Translations under genes and position numbers: made by a program
Assembly (NCBI GenBank): GCA_035714115.1
Contig: DASTMO010000038.1
Coordinates: 1-39,176 of the forward strand
Reading direction: 5' to 3'
Source of the DNA: CAMAVH01 sp035714115
GTDB taxonomy: Bacteria; Pseudomonadota; Alphaproteobacteria; SMXQ01
Length of the DNA stretch: 39,176 nucleotides
Notes under the pieces: generated by a model
Database searches by the model: none
The model's input: the letters and a program-made list of their open reading frames with translations, nothing else
Told to the model about the DNA's origin: nothing
Shown here: piece after piece, positions 24,047-31,210 of the stretch
Layout: each line of letters opens with the position of its first letter
How positions within the stretch are numbered: position 1 is the stretch's first letter

Positions 24047-24073
24047 ACGGCGCCGCCTTGAAGACGGCGCCGT
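24047..24073 (-). other. intercistronic hairpin between ahpC and ahpD
   Basis: ACGGCGCCG and CGGCGCCGT form a perfect 9-base-pair stem around a 9-base loop within the 71-base gap between ahpC and ahpD. No T run follows on the minus strand (TTCGCCCG), so it is not a full terminator. It may protect the ahpC message or set the ratio of AhpC to AhpD. Confidence 0.6.
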
Positions 24074-24085
24074 CGAAGTCAGGCT

Positions 24086-24634
24086 TTAGGCGACCTTGAG
24101 AACCTCTTCGCCCTGCTTCCAGTTGCAGGGGCAGAGCTCGTCGGTCTGCAGCGCGTCGAGGATGCGCAGGGTCTCCTGCGGATTGCGGCCGACGCTGAGG
24201 TCATTCACCGAGACATGGCGGATGACGCCTTCCGGATCGACCACGAAGGTGGCGCGCAGATCGACGCCCTCTTCCTTGTGGATGATGCCGAGCGCGGCGC
24301 TCAGCTCGCGCTTGACGTCGGCGAGCATCGGGAACGGCAGGTCGCGCAGGTCTTCATGATCGCGCTTCCAGGCGAGATGGACGAATTCGCTGTCGGTCGA
24401 AAGGCCGAGCACCTGGGCGTCGCGATCGGCGAATTCGCCGTTCAATTTGCCGAAGGCGGCGATTTCGGTCGGGCAGACGAAAGTGAAGTCCTTCGGCCAG
24501 GCGAAGAGCACGAGCCACTTGCCCTTGTAGGACTTGTCGTTCAGGTCGACGAAGGCTTCGCTGGGGTTCTTCGGCTGGCCCGGCGGCACGGCTTTGAGGT
24601 TAAAGGACGGCAGCTTGTCGCCAACGGTCAGCAT
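24086..24634 (-). CDS. ahpC: peroxiredoxin AhpC (182 aa)
   Basis: Cytoplasmic peroxidase reducing hydrogen peroxide and organic hydroperoxides. The peroxidatic Cys54 lies in F-T-F-V-C-P-T-E, and two cysteines in E-L-C-P-C-N-W (168 and 170) provide the resolving thiols, the arrangement seen in AhpC proteins that use AhpD instead of AhpF. A TCTCCT-complement ribosome-binding site (AGGAGAA) lies 7 bases before the ATG. The region upstream holds a candidate promoter (24707-24735) and two iron-control-element-like sequences. It is divergent from the bacterioferritin genes. Confidence 0.96.
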   Translation of the reverse strand: MLTVGDKLPSFNLKAVPPGQPKNPSEAFVDLNDKSYKGKWLVLFAWPKDFTFVCPTEIAAFGKLNGEFADRDAQVLGLSTDSEFVHLAWKRDHEDLRDLPFPMLADVKRELSAALGIIHKEEGVDLRATFVVDPEGVIRHVSVNDLSVGRNPQETLRILDALQTDELCPCNWKQGEEVLKVA

Positions 24635-24673
24635 GGAACTTCTCCTAGATGTTTCAGTGAGGAAAATCGTTAT

Positions 24674-24690
24674 TTTGGAACTGCTCTAAA
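24674..24690. promoter_or_regulatory. iron control element (Irr box)-like sequence, ahpC-proximal
   Basis: TTTGGAACTGCTCTAAA matches the iron control element, recalled as TTTrGAAynrTTCyAAA, at every constrained position but one (C for T at position 11). It begins 40 bases upstream of the ahpC start and just downstream of the predicted transcription start, where a bound repressor would block transcription. Irr is the established regulator of this motif in Rhizobiales. The irr gene is not in the window. Confidence 0.5.
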
Positions 24691-24706
24691 TCGCAGTTAC
24701 CCTGCT

Positions 24707-24735
24707 TAATTAGTGTTGCTTCAAGCCGCCGTCAA
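24707..24735 (-). promoter_or_regulatory. candidate ahpC promoter
   Basis: On the minus strand TTGACG (24735-24730; 5 of 6 consensus) is followed after 15-17 bases by AT-rich sequence (ACTAAT or TAATTA, 24714-24707). The -10 element is not clear. Transcription would begin near 24700, between the two iron-control-element-like boxes. Confidence 0.4.
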
Positions 24736-24739
24736 CACG

Positions 24740-24756
24740 TTTAGAATAATTATAAG
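24740..24756. promoter_or_regulatory. iron control element (Irr box)-like sequence, distal
   Basis: TTTAGAATAATTATAAG matches the recalled iron control element at all but two constrained positions (13 and 17). It lies just upstream of the ahpC -35 candidate and about 195 bases before bfd. It overlaps TATAAT-like sequences on both strands, so AT-richness alone could explain part of the match. Confidence 0.4.
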
Positions 24757-24949
24757 AAAAAACTCCCGCATGGCTGGGAACTCCAGCCACACCGGACAAG
24801 CCATATCAAAAGGATCTGGCTGAGTGAGAAATAGAGTAATAGGCGCTTGAAAACGGTTCGCATATCTTCCCTATGCAAATCGCTCGCAATCGCCGTTCAG
24901 AAGCGCGCCGGGCATCTCTGGGACCAGTCGCTACGGGATTTTCGCCGCC

Positions 24950-25147
24950 ATGTACGTCTGCGCTTGCCACGGCTTCACGGAAAAACAGGTTTCTCAGGCG
25001 GTCGCCGAAGGCCCGTGCTCGGTCGCCGAAGTCTATCGCCGCCTCGGCGAGACGCCCCAGTGCGGCAAATGCGTCTGCTCCGTCGTCGATATGGTCCGCT
25101 GCGCCCGCGGCTCCGATGAAGCCGCCCCCGCCCTGCAATACGCCTGA
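24950..25147 (+). CDS. bfd: bacterioferritin-associated ferredoxin (65 aa)
   Basis: Small [2Fe-2S] protein that donates electrons to bacterioferritin so that stored iron is reduced and released. The four cluster cysteines are in the Bfd pattern: M-Y-V-C-A-C-H-G (Cys4, Cys6) and P-Q-C-G-K-C (Cys38, Cys41). Length is normal. The ribosome-binding site before the ATG is poor. bfr follows on the same strand after 156 bases, with a hairpin in the gap, so the two may have separate transcripts. Iron control is likely from the family and from the candidate boxes upstream. Confidence 0.93.
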   Translation: MYVCACHGFTEKQVSQAVAEGPCSVAEVYRRLGETPQCGKCVCSVVDMVRCARGSDEAAPALQYA

Positions 25148-25242
25148 ATTCCATTGCGACTGATTATCGAATGAGCGCAAGGCTTTAGCCAGCCGCGCGC
25201 CAGCGCCAATCGGTTCCGCCCAGACCTTTGCCTCGCTCTCGC

Positions 25243-25265
25243 CGCCCCGGCTACACTCCGGGGCG
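25243..25265 (+). terminator. hairpin between bfd and bfr: terminator or bfr promoter
   Basis: CGCCCCGG and CCGGGGCG form a perfect 8-base-pair stem with the 7-base loop CTACACT, followed by TTTTG, a reasonable terminator for bfd. The same bases can be read as a promoter for bfr: TTGCCT (25228-25233), an 18-base spacer and TACACT (25252-25257). I cannot decide between the two, and both could apply. Confidence 0.5.
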
Positions 25266-25303
25266 TTTTGCGTTCAGCACATGAGAGCCAGAGAGGAGCC
25301 GCC

Positions 25304-25783
25304 ATGAAAGGCAACAAAGAGGTCATCGACCAACTCAAGAAAATCCTCACCAACGAGCTGACCGCCATCAACCAATATTTCCTGCATGCCCGCATGTTCG
25401 ACAATTGGGGGCTGAAGAAGCTCGGCGAGGTCGAATACAAGGAATCCATCGACGAGATGAAGCATGCCGATGCCCTGGTGAAGCGCATCCTGTTTCTCGA
25501 GGGCGTGCCCAACCTGCAGCATCTCGACAAGCTGCTGATCGGCGAGACCGTGCCGGAAATGCTCCAGTGCGATCTCAAGCAGGAGAACATCGCCATGCCG
25601 GTGCTGCGCGAGGCGATCAACATCTGCGAGAAGCATGACGACTACGTCACGCGCGAGCTCTTGAAGAACATCCTCAAGGGCGAAGAAGAGCATGTCGACT
25701 GGCTGGAAACCCAGCTCAGCCTGATCGACCAGATGGGCTTGCAGAACTATCTGCAGTCCTCCTCGAACGCGCCTGAGATGTAA
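25304..25783 (+). CDS. bfr: bacterioferritin (159 aa)
   Basis: Haem-containing iron-storage protein that forms a 24-subunit shell and oxidises Fe(II) at a di-iron centre. All ferroxidase ligands are at the standard positions (Glu18, Glu51, His54, Glu94, Glu127, His130), and the haem-binding Met52 is present in D-E-M-K-H-A-D. It reads very close to E. coli Bfr throughout, ending in M-G-L-Q-N-Y-L-Q. The ATG at 25304 has a GAGAGGAG site; a frame open 12 codons upstream (25268) gives an unlikely N-terminus. It is encoded behind bfd, its usual reductase partner. Confidence 0.96.
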   Translation: MKGNKEVIDQLKKILTNELTAINQYFLHARMFDNWGLKKLGEVEYKESIDEMKHADALVKRILFLEGVPNLQHLDKLLIGETVPEMLQCDLKQENIAMPVLREAINICEKHDDYVTRELLKNILKGEEEHVDWLETQLSLIDQMGLQNYLQSSSNAPEM

Positions 25784-25804
25784 GACCCCGATGTAAGACA
25801 CGGG

Positions 25805-25833
25805 GACCGGCGCGGCCAAAAGCTGCGCCGGTC
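25805..25833 (+). terminator. hairpin after bfr
   Basis: GACCGGCGC and GCGCCGGTC form a 9-base-pair stem, with a further GC/GC pairing around CAAAA in the loop. It lies 21 bases after the bfr stop codon. Only TT follows, so termination may be partial. Confidence 0.6.
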
Positions 25834-25860
25834 TTACAGGCGTGCTACAAGCAGCCCGCC

Positions 25861-26595
25861 ATGATGAAAGCCGAAGAACTCGTCGCGCGCCTGCTCTACA
25901 AGGACGCGCTGATGCTGGTGGTGAACAAGCCCGCCGGCCTGCCGGTCCATGCCGGCCCCAAGGGCGGCCAGAGCCTCGAATCCCTGTTCGACGCCTTGCG
26001 CTTTGGCCTGCCGCGCGTCCCCGCCCTCGCTCACCGCCTCGACCGCGACACCACGGGGTGCCTGGTGCTCGGCCGCCATCGCAAGGCGCTCGCCAAGATG
26101 GGCAAGCTGTTCTCCGGCGGTCGCGTCGAGAAAACCTATTGGGCCGTGGTCGCCGGCAAGCCCCCCGCCGCTGAAGGCCGCATCGATCTCGCCTTGTCCA
26201 AACAGACCAGCGATAAACGCAGCTGGTGGATGAAGGTCGATCCGAACGGCATGCCGACGGTGACCGACTACAAGCTGATGGGCAGCGCCGAAGGCTTATC
26301 CTGGCTCGAGCTTTACCCGCGCACCGGCCGCACGCATCAGATCCGTGTCCATTGCGCCGCCATCGGCTGCCCGGTGCTCGGCGACAACACCTATGGCGGC
26401 GAGGCGACCCGCGCGGGAGAGTTTCCGCTACATCTGCATTCGCGGGCGATCACGCTGCCGCTCTATCCGACGCGCGACCCGATCACCATCGACGCGCCGG
26501 CGCCCGAGCATATGCTGGCCCAGCTCAAGGCCTGCGGCTTCGCCGGCGATCCGCCGCGCGCGCCGATCGATCTCGGCGGGCCCAGCGACGATTAA
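25861..26595 (+). CDS. RluA-family pseudouridine synthase (244 aa)
   Basis: Enzyme that converts uridine to pseudouridine in rRNA or tRNA. V-V-N-K-P-A-G-L-P-V-H near residue 21, the catalytic motif H-R-L-D-R-D-T-T-G (catalytic Asp near residue 61) and R-T-G-R-T-H-Q-I-R-V-H near residue 155 are diagnostic of the family. It lacks the N-terminal S4 RNA-binding domain of RluC/RluD, so it resembles the short RluA/TruC-like forms. The target uridine cannot be told. Two ATG codons in a row (25861, 25864) are equally likely starts. Confidence 0.92.
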   Translation: MMKAEELVARLLYKDALMLVVNKPAGLPVHAGPKGGQSLESLFDALRFGLPRVPALAHRLDRDTTGCLVLGRHRKALAKMGKLFSGGRVEKTYWAVVAGKPPAAEGRIDLALSKQTSDKRSWWMKVDPNGMPTVTDYKLMGSAEGLSWLELYPRTGRTHQIRVHCAAIGCPVLGDNTYGGEATRAGEFPLHLHSRAITLPLYPTRDPITIDAPAPEHMLAQLKACGFAGDPPRAPIDLGGPSDD

Positions 26596-26606
26596 ATGGC
26601 CGGCGA

Positions 26607-27053
26607 TCAGGCGTCTTCCGCCGCTTCGGTCGGATCGACCCAGCCGGTGGCATTGGCAATCAGATAAGCGGCGATATCGATCGGCTTGACCTTCACGGCT
26701 TTCAGCTCCGTGTCGCTCGCCAGCGCCTTTTTAATGAAGATGTGGTTCTCGACGTTCTCGGGCTTCACTTTGAAGATGCCCTCGGCGCCGCGGATCTTCG
26801 GATAAAGCTTGGGATCGACCTGCTTCTCGCGCTTGGACAATCGTTCGATCGCCGTCGCCTCCTCCACACCATCGACCTCCTGCTTCTTGAGCAGCTTCCA
26901 ATCGGTCTGCCCGCCGTAACCCTCGGCGTTCATCTCCTCGATCACCTGATTGGCGTCATCGGCCACGCGCAGGGCATAAAGGCTCTTGGTCAGCCCGACA
27001 TCCGCGCCCCATAGGGCGAGGTTCTTGCTGGCGGCGACGAGGACGATCGGCAT
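26607..27053 (-). CDS. conserved-looking protein of unknown function (148 aa)
   Basis: I do not recognise this protein. The ATG at 27053 gives a hydrophilic, probably cytoplasmic protein without signal or membrane segment. M-P-I-V-L-V-A-A-S-K-N-L-A-L-W-G is a hydrophobic first strand. The central part is rich in Lys and Glu, with a heptad-like K-K-Q-E-V-D-G-V-E-E-A-T-A-I-E-R-L-S-K-R-E stretch near residues 55-76. The C-terminus has I-D-I-A-A-Y-L-I-A-N-A-T-G-W. The frame is open far upstream (to 27899), but only as the antisense of hrpB. It is divergent from hrpB by 75 bases and converges with the RluA-type gene. Codon use agrees with neighbours, which supports coding. Confidence 0.7.
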   Translation of the reverse strand: MPIVLVAASKNLALWGADVGLTKSLYALRVADDANQVIEEMNAEGYGGQTDWKLLKKQEVDGVEEATAIERLSKREKQVDPKLYPKIRGAEGIFKVKPENVENHIFIKKALASDTELKAVKVKPIDIAAYLIANATGWVDPTEAAEDA

Positions 27054-27128
27054 GGGCGAAGCCTTACGAATTGCGGGACGGGGTGATAGACCTAAGATAG
27101 AGACCTGCGCCACCCTCGCCAAGATGTC

Positions 27129-29651
27129 ATGCCGTCCGCTCCCGCCCTCCCCCCAGCGTTGCCCATAGATCCGCTGCTGCCCGCCATCGGCGAGACGCTG
27201 GCGGCGCGCACCGCGCTGGTGCTGGAAGCGCCGCCCGGCGCGGGCAAGACCACGCGCGTGCCGCTGGCGTTGCTCGACGCGCCTTGGCTGAAGGGCCAGA
27301 CGATCTTGATGCTGGAGCCGCGCCGCCTCGCCGCGCGCGCCGCCGCCAGCCGCATGGCCCAGACCCTCGGCGAAAAGGCCGGCGAGACCGTCGGCTATCG
27401 CGTGCGGCTCGACAGCAAGGTCAGCGGCAAGACGCGCATCGAGGTGATCACCGAAGGCATTCTGGCGCGCCGCCTGCAGGACGATCCGGGGCTCGACGGC
27501 GTCGGCCTCGTCATCTTCGACGAATTTCACGAACGCAGCCTGGACGCCGATCTCGGCCTCGCCCTGTGCATGGAAGCGCAGAAGGCGCTGCGGCCCGACC
27601 TGCGATTGATGGCCATGTCGGCGACGCTCGACGGCGCGTCGGTCGCGACACTGCTCGGTGACGCTCCGGTGCTGCGCAGCGAAGGCCGCGCTTATCCCGT
27701 CGAGACGCGCTATCTCGACGAGCCGCAATCCGGCCGCCTGCCGATGGCGATGTCGCAAGCGATCCGCAAAGCGCTGAGCGAGACTGACGGCGACATTCTC
27801 GCTTTCCTGCCGGGCGAGCGCGAAATTCACATGACGCTGCGCAATCTCGACGGCGTCGCCGACCTGCACGCCTTGCCGCTCTACGGCACGCTGGCGCAAG
27901 CCGATCAGGATAAGGTCTTCGCCGCCCCGCCCGCCGGCAAGCGCAAGGCGATCCTCGCCACCGCCATCGCCGAGACCAGCCTGACCATCGACGGCATCCG
28001 AGTGGTGATCGACGGCGGCCTGGCGCGCGTGCCGCGTTATGATCCGGCGAGCGGCCTGACGCGGCTCGACACGGTAAAGGTCACGCAGGCCAGCGCCGAA
28101 CAGCGGCGCGGCCGAGCCGGACGCACCGCGCCGGGCATCTGCTATCGCCTGTGGCCCGAGCCGCAGACGCGCGGGCTGCTGCCGCGCAACCAGCCCGAAA
28201 TCCTGCAGGCCGATCTAGCGCCGCTGGCGCTCGATCTCGCCGTCTGGGGCGTGCGCGATCCGAACGAACTGGCCTGGATGGACGCGCCGCCGGCCGGCGC
28301 CTTCGCGCAAGCGCGCATCCTGCTGACGCAACTCGGCGCGGTGGATGCGGACGGCGCGGTGACGGCCCATGGCAAGGCCATGGCCAAGCTGCCTTTGCAT
28401 CCCCGCCTCGCCCATATGGTGCTGCGCGCGAAAGAACGCGGCCTCGGCGCCGAAGCGGCGGCGCTCGCGGCGCTGCTCGGCGAACGCGATCCTTTGAGCG
28501 GCCCTAGCGCCATGAAGGATGCTGATCTGCGCCACCGGCTCGAATTGGTCGGGAATGGACGAGCGGCGCTACCGCACGGCGCGGAGCTGCGCGAATCCGC
28601 CCGTCACCGAATCCGCGACATCGCCAAACAGGTGCGCCGTCTCGCTGGCATCGACGACGCGCCGCTCGACTCATCCGTGACCGGCGCGCTAACCGCGCTC
28701 GCCTATCCCGACCGCGTAGCGCAGAAGCGCTCGGGCAGCAGCTATCGCCTCGCCAACGGGCGCGGCGCCAGCCTGCAGCCGGAAGATGCCTTGGCGCACG
28801 AGGATTGGCTGGCGGTCGCCAGCGTCGGCGATGCCACCGGCATGAGCGCCGATGGCCGCATCTTCCTAGCCGCTCCGATCAGCCGCGCCGAGATCGAGGA
28901 GGACTTCACCGATCTGATCGAAGCGCGCGAAAGCGTTGTCTGGGATACGCGCGCCGAAAAGGTCGAAGCCCGCCGCCAACGCGCGCTCGGCGCGCTGCTG
29001 CTTGACGACGTGCAATGGGACAGAGCGCCCACCGACAAGGTCGCCGCCGCGCTGATGGACGGCACGCGGCAGATGGGCCTCGCCGCCCTACCCTGGACCG
29101 ATGGCGCGCGGCAATTGCAGGCGCGCGCCGCTTTCGTCAAAGCGGCGGACCCCAATGGCGATTGGCCCGATTTATCGGATGTTGCGCTCGCGGCGACGCT
29201 GGACGATTGGCTCGCGCCGCATTTGGGCGGCCTGAAAAGCCGCGCTGATCTCGCCAAGCTCAACCTGACCGAGATTCTCGGCAACGCCTTCGATTGGATG
29301 ACCCGCAAGAAGCTCGACGAATGGGCGCCGACCCATATCGCCGTGCCGAGCGGACGCGAAGCGAGCATCGACTATGCCCAGGGCGAGACGCCCGTGCTGG
29401 CGATCAAGCTTCAAGAGCTATTCGGCCTAGCCGACACGCCGCGCATCGCCAACGGGCGCGTGCCGCTGCTGATCCATCTGCTCAGCCCTGGCGGGCGGCC
29501 GGTGCAGGTGACGCGCGACCTGGCCAATTTCTGGCGCGAAGGCTATGCGGCAGTAAAGAAAGACCTCAAGGGGCGCTATCCGCGCCACCCTTGGCCGGAC
29601 GATCCGATGAGCGCCACAGCGACGGCCCGCGCAAAACCACGTGGCACGTGA
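27129..29651 (+). CDS. hrpB: ATP-dependent helicase HrpB (840 aa)
   Basis: DEAH-type superfamily 2 RNA helicase of the HrpB group. Visible motifs in order: A-P-P-G-A-G-K-T-T (Walker A, near residue 38), D-E-F-H-E-R (Walker B; the DEFH variant is normal in HrpB), M-S-A-T-L-D-G (motif III), and Q-R-R-G-R-A-G-R (motif VI) near residue 325. The HA2-type domain follows at about 390-480, and the rest is the HrpB-specific C-terminal region. Length is normal (E. coli HrpB is a little over 800). Its cellular role is poorly defined in any organism. The stop codon abuts that of the converging PqiC-like gene (29651/29652). Confidence 0.95.
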   Translation: MPSAPALPPALPIDPLLPAIGETLAARTALVLEAPPGAGKTTRVPLALLDAPWLKGQTILMLEPRRLAARAAASRMAQTLGEKAGETVGYRVRLDSKVSGKTRIEVITEGILARRLQDDPGLDGVGLVIFDEFHERSLDADLGLALCMEAQKALRPDLRLMAMSATLDGASVATLLGDAPVLRSEGRAYPVETRYLDEPQSGRLPMAMSQAIRKALSETDGDILAFLPGEREIHMTLRNLDGVADLHALPLYGTLAQADQDKVFAAPPAGKRKAILATAIAETSLTIDGIRVVIDGGLARVPRYDPASGLTRLDTVKVTQASAEQRRGRAGRTAPGICYRLWPEPQTRGLLPRNQPEILQADLAPLALDLAVWGVRDPNELAWMDAPPAGAFAQARILLTQLGAVDADGAVTAHGKAMAKLPLHPRLAHMVLRAKERGLGAEAAALAALLGERDPLSGPSAMKDADLRHRLELVGNGRAALPHGAELRESARHRIRDIAKQVRRLAGIDDAPLDSSVTGALTALAYPDRVAQKRSGSSYRLANGRGASLQPEDALAHEDWLAVASVGDATGMSADGRIFLAAPISRAEIEEDFTDLIEARESVVWDTRAEKVEARRQRALGALLLDDVQWDRAPTDKVAAALMDGTRQMGLAALPWTDGARQLQARAAFVKAADPNGDWPDLSDVALAATLDDWLAPHLGGLKSRADLAKLNLTEILGNAFDWMTRKKLDEWAPTHIAVPSGREASIDYAQGETPVLAIKLQELFGLADTPRIANGRVPLLIHLLSPGGRPVQVTRDLANFWREGYAAVKKDLKGRYPRHPWPDDPMSATATARAKPRGT

Positions 29652-30230
29652 CTAGCGTCGCGCGGAAACGGCGTCACCGATCTCGGCGCTCAAGTTGCCG
29701 AGTAATTGGCTCATGGCGGCCGCAACCGCCGGATAGCCGCTACCGGCTACGCGCGAGGTCAGGCCGGACGCGCCCATGATCGGCTGGCTCTGCGGCGCGG
29801 CCGCGACGATCTGCCAGCGGGCATCGAGGACGCATTCGCCGCTGTCGCTGACGCATTCGAAACGCGAGATCGTCACCGAGACGCGCAAGTCCGAACGGTT
29901 GCCCGCTTCCGCCGGGAACAGCGCGACGCGACTGGACCGCAAACGGCGCGACAGATTCTCGCCGATCACCTGGGTCACATTGTCCTCCAGGCGGCCGCCC
30001 CAGCGGTCGAACTCCGCCGCCGTCAGCTCATTGGCGCTCGGGCGCGTGACGATCTGCGGCCGGTCGAGATATTTCGGCAGCACCACAGGCCCGACCGACA
30101 GCGAAAGCCCTTGCGGCGAACGCTGCGCCGCCGGCTCAGTCGCCGACAGGACATAGAGCCGCGACGGCTCGGTCTTGCCGACGCAGGCGGCCAAGGAGAG
30201 GACGAGGAAAAGGCTGGCAACGGCTTTCAT
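29652..30230 (-). CDS. PqiC-like ABC-transport auxiliary lipoprotein (192 aa)
   Basis: Predicted lipoprotein of the ABC-type transport auxiliary (DUF330/PqiC) family. The lipobox L-A-A-C places the lipidated Cys at residue 16 after a short hydrophobic signal. The mature part opens with Y-V-L-S-A-T and contains V-G-P-V-V-L-P-K-Y-L-D-R-P-Q-I-V-T-R, the family's characteristic segment. PqiC proteins sit in the outer membrane and work with MCE proteins that bridge the periplasm. It is the last gene of the lipid-transport operon, 2 bases after the MCE gene. It replaces the mlaC/mlaB position of the E. coli mla operon. Confidence 0.88.
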   Translation of the reverse strand: MKAVASLFLVLSLAACVGKTEPSRLYVLSATEPAAQRSPQGLSLSVGPVVLPKYLDRPQIVTRPSANELTAAEFDRWGGRLEDNVTQVIGENLSRRLRSSRVALFPAEAGNRSDLRVSVTISRFECVSDSGECVLDARWQIVAAAPQSQPIMGASGLTSRVAGSGYPAVAAAMSQLLGNLSAEIGDAVSARR

Positions 30231-30232
30231 GA

Positions 30233-31210
30233 TCAGCGGTCCGGCTTTCCGGTCAAAATAGCGTTGGGGTTTTGCTGCAGATAATCGGCAAGGCCGCGCA
30301 AGGCGGTGGCGGCTTCGCGAATGTCTTCCAAGGCGCGCGAGGCTTGATAATTCAGCTGCGAGCCGTCGCCGAAGCCGCTTTGCACTGAACCCATGGCCTG
30401 CTCGGCCTGCATCAGCGTGGCGTTGAGCTGCTCAATGGCGCCGACCAAGCGCTGGCTGACGCCCGGCACCTGCGCATTCACGTCGCTCGCGAGCTTGCTG
30501 ACGTCGCGCGCAGCGCGATCCATGCTGCGCAGCATCTCGGGCACCGGCGAGAGCGCCTGACCTGTGCGCTGATCGAGATTGCCGACCGCCGCGTTGGTCG
30601 TGTTCACCAGGGTGTTCATGTCAATGACCAATTTATCAAGATTGATCAGGGTCGCTGAGAATTTGGTCATCATCTCTTCGATCGGCAGCTTGCGGATATC
30701 CGCCACCAGATCGCCGAAGGTGGCGCGAATCTCGGAGAAGCTGGACCGGACGGTCGGGATTTCCGGATAACGCGGCTCGAGGCCCAGGATGCGCGCCGGC
30801 ACAGCGCGATTGAAATCGAGTTCGACCGTCATCTGCCCGGTGACGAAGGATTGGTTGCGCAACTGCGCGCGCAGGCCGCGCTCGATCAGCTGCGTCATGT
30901 CGTCGAGGTGCCCCTCGCCGCTGACCCGTACGCGGCTTTGATCAAGGGTGACATAGACCGGTATCGCCACCTCGCGCTTATCGCTGTCGTAAGCCAGCAC
31001 GATGTCCTTGACCGAGCCGACGCGCACGCCGCGGAAATTCACCGCGCCGCCGACCTGCAAGCCGTTGACGTCGTCGGCGAAGAACATGACGTAGGTCTTC
31101 GTCGTGGCGAACAGCCGCCCGCCGCCAAGCGCGATAACCAAGCCGATCAGCAACGCGACCGCGCCGACGACGAACAGGCCGATGAGTTTGGGATCGGCTT
31201 TACGGCTCAT
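30233..31210 (-). CDS. MCE/MlaD family lipid-transport protein (325 aa)
   Basis: Inner-membrane-anchored MCE protein that forms a ring or tube through which lipids pass between membranes. A single N-terminal helix (about 10-31) is followed by the MCE domain (about 38-118, F-A-D-D-V-N-G-L-Q-V-G-G-A-V-N-F-R-G-V-R-V-G), then a long helical C-terminal part (about 170-325) with heptad character and Q-V-P-G-V-S-Q-R-L. One MCE domain plus a long helical tail is the architecture of the longer, non-MlaD members. The start codon overlaps the ATPase stop codon by 4 bases (ATGA). Confidence 0.9.
   Translation of the reverse strand: MSRKADPKLIGLFVVGAVALLIGLVIALGGGRLFATTKTYVMFFADDVNGLQVGGAVNFRGVRVGSVKDIVLAYDSDKREVAIPVYVTLDQSRVRVSGEGHLDDMTQLIERGLRAQLRNQSFVTGQMTVELDFNRAVPARILGLEPRYPEIPTVRSSFSEIRATFGDLVADIRKLPIEEMMTKFSATLINLDKLVIDMNTLVNTTNAAVGNLDQRTGQALSPVPEMLRSMDRAARDVSKLASDVNAQVPGVSQRLVGAIEQLNATLMQAEQAMGSVQSGFGDGSQLNYQASRALEDIREAATALRGLADYLQQNPNAILTGKPDR

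Larger units (their letters stand above)
24635..24949. promoter_or_regulatory. divergent regulatory region between ahpC and bfd (315 bases)
   Basis: This stretch separates the peroxide operon (minus) from the iron-storage genes (plus) and is clearly more AT-rich than its surroundings between about 24640 and 24860. It contains two iron-control-element-like boxes (24674-24690 and 24740-24756), a minus-strand promoter candidate between them, and a 7-base-pair hairpin TGGCTGG/CCAGCCA (24771-24789). On the minus strand that hairpin is followed by GTTTTTTC after 7 bases. A possible plus-strand -35 box TTGAAA (24847-24852) has no convincing -10 partner. I see no gene in it. Confidence 0.6.

Noticed and set aside
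24771..24789. TGGCTGG/CCAGCCA hairpin with a following T run on the minus strand as a terminator
   Set aside because: The stem is short, the T run begins 7 bases late, and no minus-strand gene ends there. It is described only as part of the divergent region.
24873..25163. 96-codon plus-strand frame overlapping bfd
   Set aside because: Bfd, with its four cluster cysteines, is in another frame over the same bases; this frame is Arg/Ser/Pro-rich and without motif.
27053..27899. Upstream extension of the unknown 148-residue protein to 430 residues
   Set aside because: The extension is antisense to the N-terminal helicase domain of hrpB and is Arg/Ala-rich; the ATG at 27053 fits a normal start.
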